Assembly (NCBI GenBank): GCA_026419785.1
Contig: JAODTK010004566.1
Span: 186,001-250,000, forward strand
Length of the DNA: 64,000 nucleotides
From: Sclerodactyla briareus
Lineage: Eukaryota; Echinodermata; Holothuroidea; Dendrochirotida; Sclerodactylidae
Direction: 5' to 3'
The translations under genes were made by a program, and so were the position numbers. Under the pieces are notes generated by a model that was not told where the DNA came from, did no database searches, and saw only the letters and a list, made by a program, of their open reading frames with translations. Below are positions 60,331 through 64,000 of the stretch, piece after piece (the stretch's first letter is position 1; each line of letters starts with the position of its first letter).

Positions 60331-61059
60331 CAGTGTAGAATGTGTGCAATATGACAACATCGTAGCAGTAGTGAAACAATGGGGGAATTGGTGTACAACT
60401 CAATAACGTAACATTCAGCTGAAACATGGAGCCATAGAAAACTTGTGCAAAGTCAATACTTACAATATAATATAATACATATATACCGATTCCGAAGTGT
60501 TGTAATTTATTCCGCGTGTGAGCGACAGCTAATTCAGTGGCTTATGTAAGCTGCATACGTATTTCGAGAGACTGGGCACAGCCCCGTTAAGGTTAATGTT
60601 ACAATATTTTATACTTGCTCCCATATATGGCTTGGGGTTCCTCCACAAAATGATTAGCCTTGACAAATACTCCCTCTCTGTCATATGATGCAGCGGAACT
60701 AAGTGAACATACCAATGTAATTAACATACCATATTCATTTCTGATAGGAGTCCATGGCCAGCCCTCATAATAAGTGTTCAGCCTGCGTTCGCTTTAGACC
60801 AACTTTGTGAGTCCATCAAGTTGAGAGAATGAGAAAAAACATAACTTCCATTGAGGTCTCGAAAAAGTTAATAATTCTGTTCCACTTTAGTACACTTTCA
60901 AAGTTCATAACCAGATATAGTAATACAGTTGAGTTTTCTCTGAAATCAGGATAAGTTGAATAAATTGTGAGTAGTGAGCTAAACTGTGGCTGTTACCTTC
61001 TCATTTGAATATGATTTCCCTGTCCAATGCAGATTTCCAGCACTGAGAAAAATAATCAC

Positions 61060-61254
61060 CTTCAATAGCAACCGGGGTCTATAAGGCTTTACTGTATTCA
61101 TTAGGCAGGTGAGTTTTAATAAATTTTGATGGCAATTTGACAGCATAGGAGTGGTGACTGAACTGAGATTGATCAAGGTCCCCTTCGTTAGTGAAATTAG
61201 TAGGAGCTTCAGAAAGCTTATGGCCTCCGTGATTGGACTCGTGGTAGTGGTCTT
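61060..61254 (-). CDS. Gene R, candidate exon 3
   Basis: The acceptor TTTTTTCCATATTCAG is good and the donor TTGAAG|GTGATT is fair; between them lie exactly 65 codons. In the phase left by exon 2 (phase 0) it reads KTTTTSPITEAISFLKLLLI, then SLTKGTLINLSSVTTPMLSN and a basic end YRPRLLLK, and it ends in phase 0 as exon 4 requires. A competing frame (EDHYHESNHGGHKLSEAPTN) is also open for 58 codons and looks protein-like, so the frame is not certain. Confidence 0.5.
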
Positions 61255-61431
61255 CTGAATATGGAAAAAAATTACATTGGCAGGTAAACAGTGGAATATG
61301 AAGTTGTGAGTTATTGTTTATTAAGAAAGAACAGCCAGATAGAAGAACATGACCATCAGTCAAGCACTGTATGAGAGGACAGCTAATAAATCAAGTGGGA
61401 TGATGGATAAACATGATTATATTGAGACAAT

Positions 61432-62275
61432 AAAAGTGCCAATGTCACAGTAGCTCACCTGGTGTGTGTAAATTTGTTTGAGTTCCACTAGTGCAATCTG
61501 ATGAGAAGTGACTGATTGAGCTAACATTGATGTCATAATAGCATTTGGGACCTTGGACTAAAAAATCCTGAACAACCCATAGGTATGGTTATTAGAGCAT
61601 CACTATGACTGTGATTTCAAATGAAGGGCTGGCCATATGGCCCACATTGGGGATTGGGCCAGAAATTCACAAACAACCCCCAATGGACCACTACCCAAGG
61701 ACCATTGCATGTAAATGAAAAATTGATAGAATTTTGTAAGAGGAGATGCATTTCAGGCACCATTGTGTGTAGTTTCATGGAGTGGGCCCTCGGTCCCGAG
61801 TGGGACCTTGGACCAAAAATTCCTGAACACCCGGGCGGTAAGCTTATCACACCATCATTATGATTGAATATCAGCACTCTGCATCAAAGTGTGTAGGAGG
61901 GAAGCATTTGCTTGATTGTACATGATGGTCCTCAGGGCCCACACTGGGCTTCAGGTCCAACATTTCTGAGAACCTCGAAGGTACGGATATTAGTCCATCA
62001 TTATGATCAAGCATCAGCACTGTGCCACAGAATTTGTAGGAGGAACTTTTTGCATTTTTTCACATGATGGGCTCTAGGGCCTACATTGGGGCCATCATCC
62101 ACACATAAGCCCTGGGTCCAGAGTACCCAACACCCCCAATGGGCCTCTACCCATGATCCATTACATGTAGCTATAGACCGACAGACAAACAGACAGATAG
62201 ATAGATAACCATGCAGGATCACAACAGCTCACCCAGCGCAATAGCTCACCCAGCCATATGGCTGAGGTGAGCTAG
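61432..62275 (+). mobile_element. Helentron-like element, AGCTCACC subtype
   Basis: The 5' end AGTGCCAATGTCACAGTAGC then TCACC replaces the usual TCAAAC. The 3' end has GATA units, then AGCTCACC and the hairpin CAGCC-ATAT-GGCTG and AGGTGAGCTAG. The inverted motif at both ends has changed together, from TAGCTCAAAC to TAGCTCACC. The element is about 0.84 kb, lies in an intron of gene R, and carries the usual GGGCCC interior lines. Confidence 0.65.
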
Positions 62276-62289
62276 TTTTGCAGAATGGT

Positions 62290-62479
62290 TTATGGGGATA
62301 TACAGAAGCACTGATCGAGTACTGGCTGAGGAATTGGATATGCAAGGGAATTCCCCTAGGATTTTTTTACAAGAGAGATTTCTAAAACCAAGAAGCCATT
62401 TCCCATCAGTATTATCCCAATTTGAACTGGGAGGGCATTTCCTTCTACAAATGTTTTGTGTGGCTGGTTTGAGCTAAAA
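62290..62479 (+). mobile_element. Decayed 3' end of a Helentron-like element
   Basis: GGCTGGTTTGAGCTAAAAA (62462-62480) is the family 3' end and directly abuts the splice donor of gene R exon 2. The preceding 170 bp are not recognisable. Confidence 0.4.
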
Positions 62480-62485
62480 ACTCAC

Positions 62486-62948
62486 ATTATTCAGATCTTC
62501 AGTCTCTTCAGGTGGCTGTGGTGGATTATCCACTGCCTCCTTAGGATCCTGCATGGCCCATGATCCAACTTTCTCCTTTTCACCAAGAATGGTTCTGCAG
62601 TCTCCTCTAATGCTGGTTCCCTGCCTTGTGACCCATCAAAGCTATCATCTCTTCTCTTCAATCTTCTGACCATGTCCCTCAGGCCCAACTCAGCGCCACC
62701 ATCAGCCGTTCCCCTCTGTTTGGAGAAACTCCTATTGAGTCCTGATGCTCTGCCAAAGGAGGAGGATGAGGTGGTCATGGGTTCTGCAGGATATCTCCCG
62801 ATGCCTCATGTCTCAATCGATCCAGTAGGAAGTTTGGCCTCACATTTGGAGGGGGAGCTGTGGTTTTTTTCCTTTTTTCGTGGGGCACGCCCAGAGAGGA
62901 GACCAAGGGTGTTCGAATACAGTTGGTTCTCAGTACCCAGTGCAGACA
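62486..62948 (-). CDS. Gene R, candidate exon 2, basic serine-rich region
   Basis: A good acceptor (TTTTGCTATCCCACAG) and donor AATAAT|GTGAGT bound 463 bp. In phase with exon 1 it reads CLHWVLRTNCIRTPLVSSLG, then PHEKRKKTTAPPPNVRPNFL to about 62778. The next frame continues MTTSSSSFGRASGLNRSFSK, then LRDMVRRLKRRDDSFDG and LVKRRKLDHG. A third frame gives SWAMQDPKEAVDNPPQPPEE then TEDLNN at the donor. Two one-base frame changes are thus needed. KRRKLD and RRLKRR resemble nuclear localisation signals. A 95-codon plus-strand frame overlaps but lacks splice support. Product not recognised. Confidence 0.6.
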
Positions 62949-63149
62949 CTGTGGGATAGCAAAAAGAGGTATATAACCCTTCGTCAGTAGGTGGTTAAAA
63001 GATGTAGTTTTGAGTTTTGTAGAATGCAATTTCCTTTAATCAGAAGCCAAAGTTCCATAACACTGACCAATAATAGTTGAGAGCAGTAAGCTTTTTTTCC
63101 TTAGTGGGGCCCCTTTTGCAATATGAAGTAGGATAGAGGGACACGATTA

Positions 63150-63420
63150 TTTTTAAATAATATTTACGAATATGGTAGATACATATGCGGTCTATTTCAA
63201 ATATGATCCAAATTTTATAGATATGGTATCACTCAATATGATCAAATTTGGTATGTATGCAGCATATTTCCTTTCCATTTTTTGGTGTAAATTCGGTTGG
63301 TATGGTCGCCTTCCCAAATGAAACCTATATTTGACGAATATGGTCTAGATGTGGTCTTCTCCCCAAATAAGGTCCAATTTTTATATACATATGTCTCTTT
63401 CCCAATGGTGCTTTTGGCAA
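63150..63420. repeat. Degenerate AT-rich tandem in intron 1 of gene R
   Basis: Lines with AATATGGT, AAATATGATC and AATATGATCAAATTTGG recur roughly every 30-40 bases. It is too diverged to define a unit. Confidence 0.4.
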
Positions 63421-63460
63421 ATAGGGCATTTTTTGCATGTGGGGTTCCCATTTTACTCAC

Positions 63461-63505
63461 CCCATCTATGCAGGAATCCATGACTGATGTGATAGCCTTA
63501 CTCAT
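63461..63505 (-). CDS. Gene R, candidate first coding exon
   Basis: An ATG at 63505 opens MSKAITSVMDSCIDG and ends in phase 0 at a strong donor GATGGG|GTGAGT. A TGA lies two codons upstream in frame, so this ATG is the only possible start unless an exon is missing. It joins exon 2 in frame. The promoter should lie at 63510-64000, where I see no clear TATA box. Confidence 0.5.
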
Positions 63506-63909
63506 CTCTCATCGCTTCTGATCTCAAGCAGTGTCTGCACTAACGTAACCAACCCACTATGGAACCAGCGGCTTCCTGACAGTTTTTTTCCTGTTGAAAC
63601 AATGGAAAGCACAAATCACGGAAAGTGCTGACACAAGTGGTCCATCTGGCCAAAGCTGGAGACCAATTATTCAGGCAGCCTAGACACTCAAAATTTGGAA
63701 AGCATGATCCTCATCAGGGTTAGTGTCATAATTTCATTTCATCTTCATGTCAATATGCAGTACAAAGTATGTCACCTAACACAAGTTTGCAGATCTCTAT
63801 GTCAATATGCAAGAGAAAGGACAGGTCAGTCAAGTATTTCACTCACATAAAATCACCACAGATACTCCTGCATACAGTAACAAAATAAAAGTCAATTGAT
63901 AATAAAGCC

Positions 63910-63982
63910 GTCCTCACCAAGACTGTCCTCACCAAGACTGTCCTCACCAAGACTGTCCTCACCAAGACTGTCCTCACCAAGA
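63910..63982 (+). repeat. 15-bp tandem repeat, nearly five copies
   Basis: The unit GTCCTCACCAAGACT is repeated without change four times plus 13 bases. The 15-bp period keeps all frames in register; the minus strand gives a GEDSL repeat. It could be coding or a plain minisatellite; the window ends 18 bases later. Confidence 0.95.
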
Positions 63983-64000
63983 TGAGAGTTTAAGTCATAG

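Noticed and set aside
1-64000. CRISPR arrays, operons, ribosome binding sites, rRNA
   Set aside because: The sequence is eukaryotic in character (split coding pieces, LINE and SINE remains). No regularly spaced direct repeats with unique spacers and no rRNA-like stretches were seen.

Overview
The window looks like repeat-dense, intron-rich animal genomic DNA. There are no long open frames, coding signal comes as short pieces bounded by splice-like sites, and most of the space is mobile-element sequence (a LINE fragment, tRNA-derived SINEs, Helitron/Helentron-like elements, a hAT-like insertion, a piggyBac-like MITE) plus minisatellites. The mix of families suggests a marine invertebrate, perhaps an echinoderm, hemichordate, cephalochordate or mollusc. 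That is inference; nothing here names the species.

Host coding signal lies mostly on the minus strand. Gene R (63505 to 58587) can be read as four exons with compatible phases at all three junctions, beginning at an ATG and ending at a TGA. It has a basic, serine-rich N-terminal part and a helical C-terminal part. Locus L is a scatter of minus-strand exon-like pieces from about 49.3 kb down to 2.3 kb, several of which also join in phase. I could not identify either product. Many exons switch reading frame although their splice sites are sound, and repeat copies also differ largely by short indels. Uncorrected sequence indels or pseudogenes are both possible. A weaker set of plus-strand coding pieces lies at 16.4-17.3 kb and 52.6-53.5 kb.

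Layout: 0.4-1.7 kb LINE fragment; 1.7-2.3 kb repeat rich in TGACCT; 2.3-6.0 kb last exons of locus L; 6.0-10.2 kb first copy of a large element; 11.9-12.4 kb two small exon-like pieces; 15-17.3 kb plus-strand coding pieces; 17.5-22.4 kb a Helentron-like element split by a 4.4-kb hAT-like insertion with an 8-bp target duplication; 23.5-24.1 kb MITE; 25.3-30.7 kb second copy of the large element; 32-34 kb related repeats; 35-49 kb exons of locus L among SINEs and repeats; 50.7-51.8 kb second TGACCT-rich repeat; 55-57.5 kb two elements abutting head to tail; 58.6-63.5 kb gene R, whose introns hold a minisatellite and one more Helentron-like element; 63.9 kb a 15-bp tandem repeat.

The most notable system is the dominant element family. 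Its 5' end carries the hairpin AGCACC-AAT-GGTGCT followed by TAGCTCAAAC. Its 3' end carries a tetranucleotide microsatellite, then the hairpin ACCAGC-ATA-GCTGGT and TTTGAGCTA, so the two ends share an inverted TAGCTCAAAC. This resembles Helentron/HINE (Helitron2) organisation. The copies range from about 0.5 to 5.4 kb, and I recognised no Rep/helicase gene in them.
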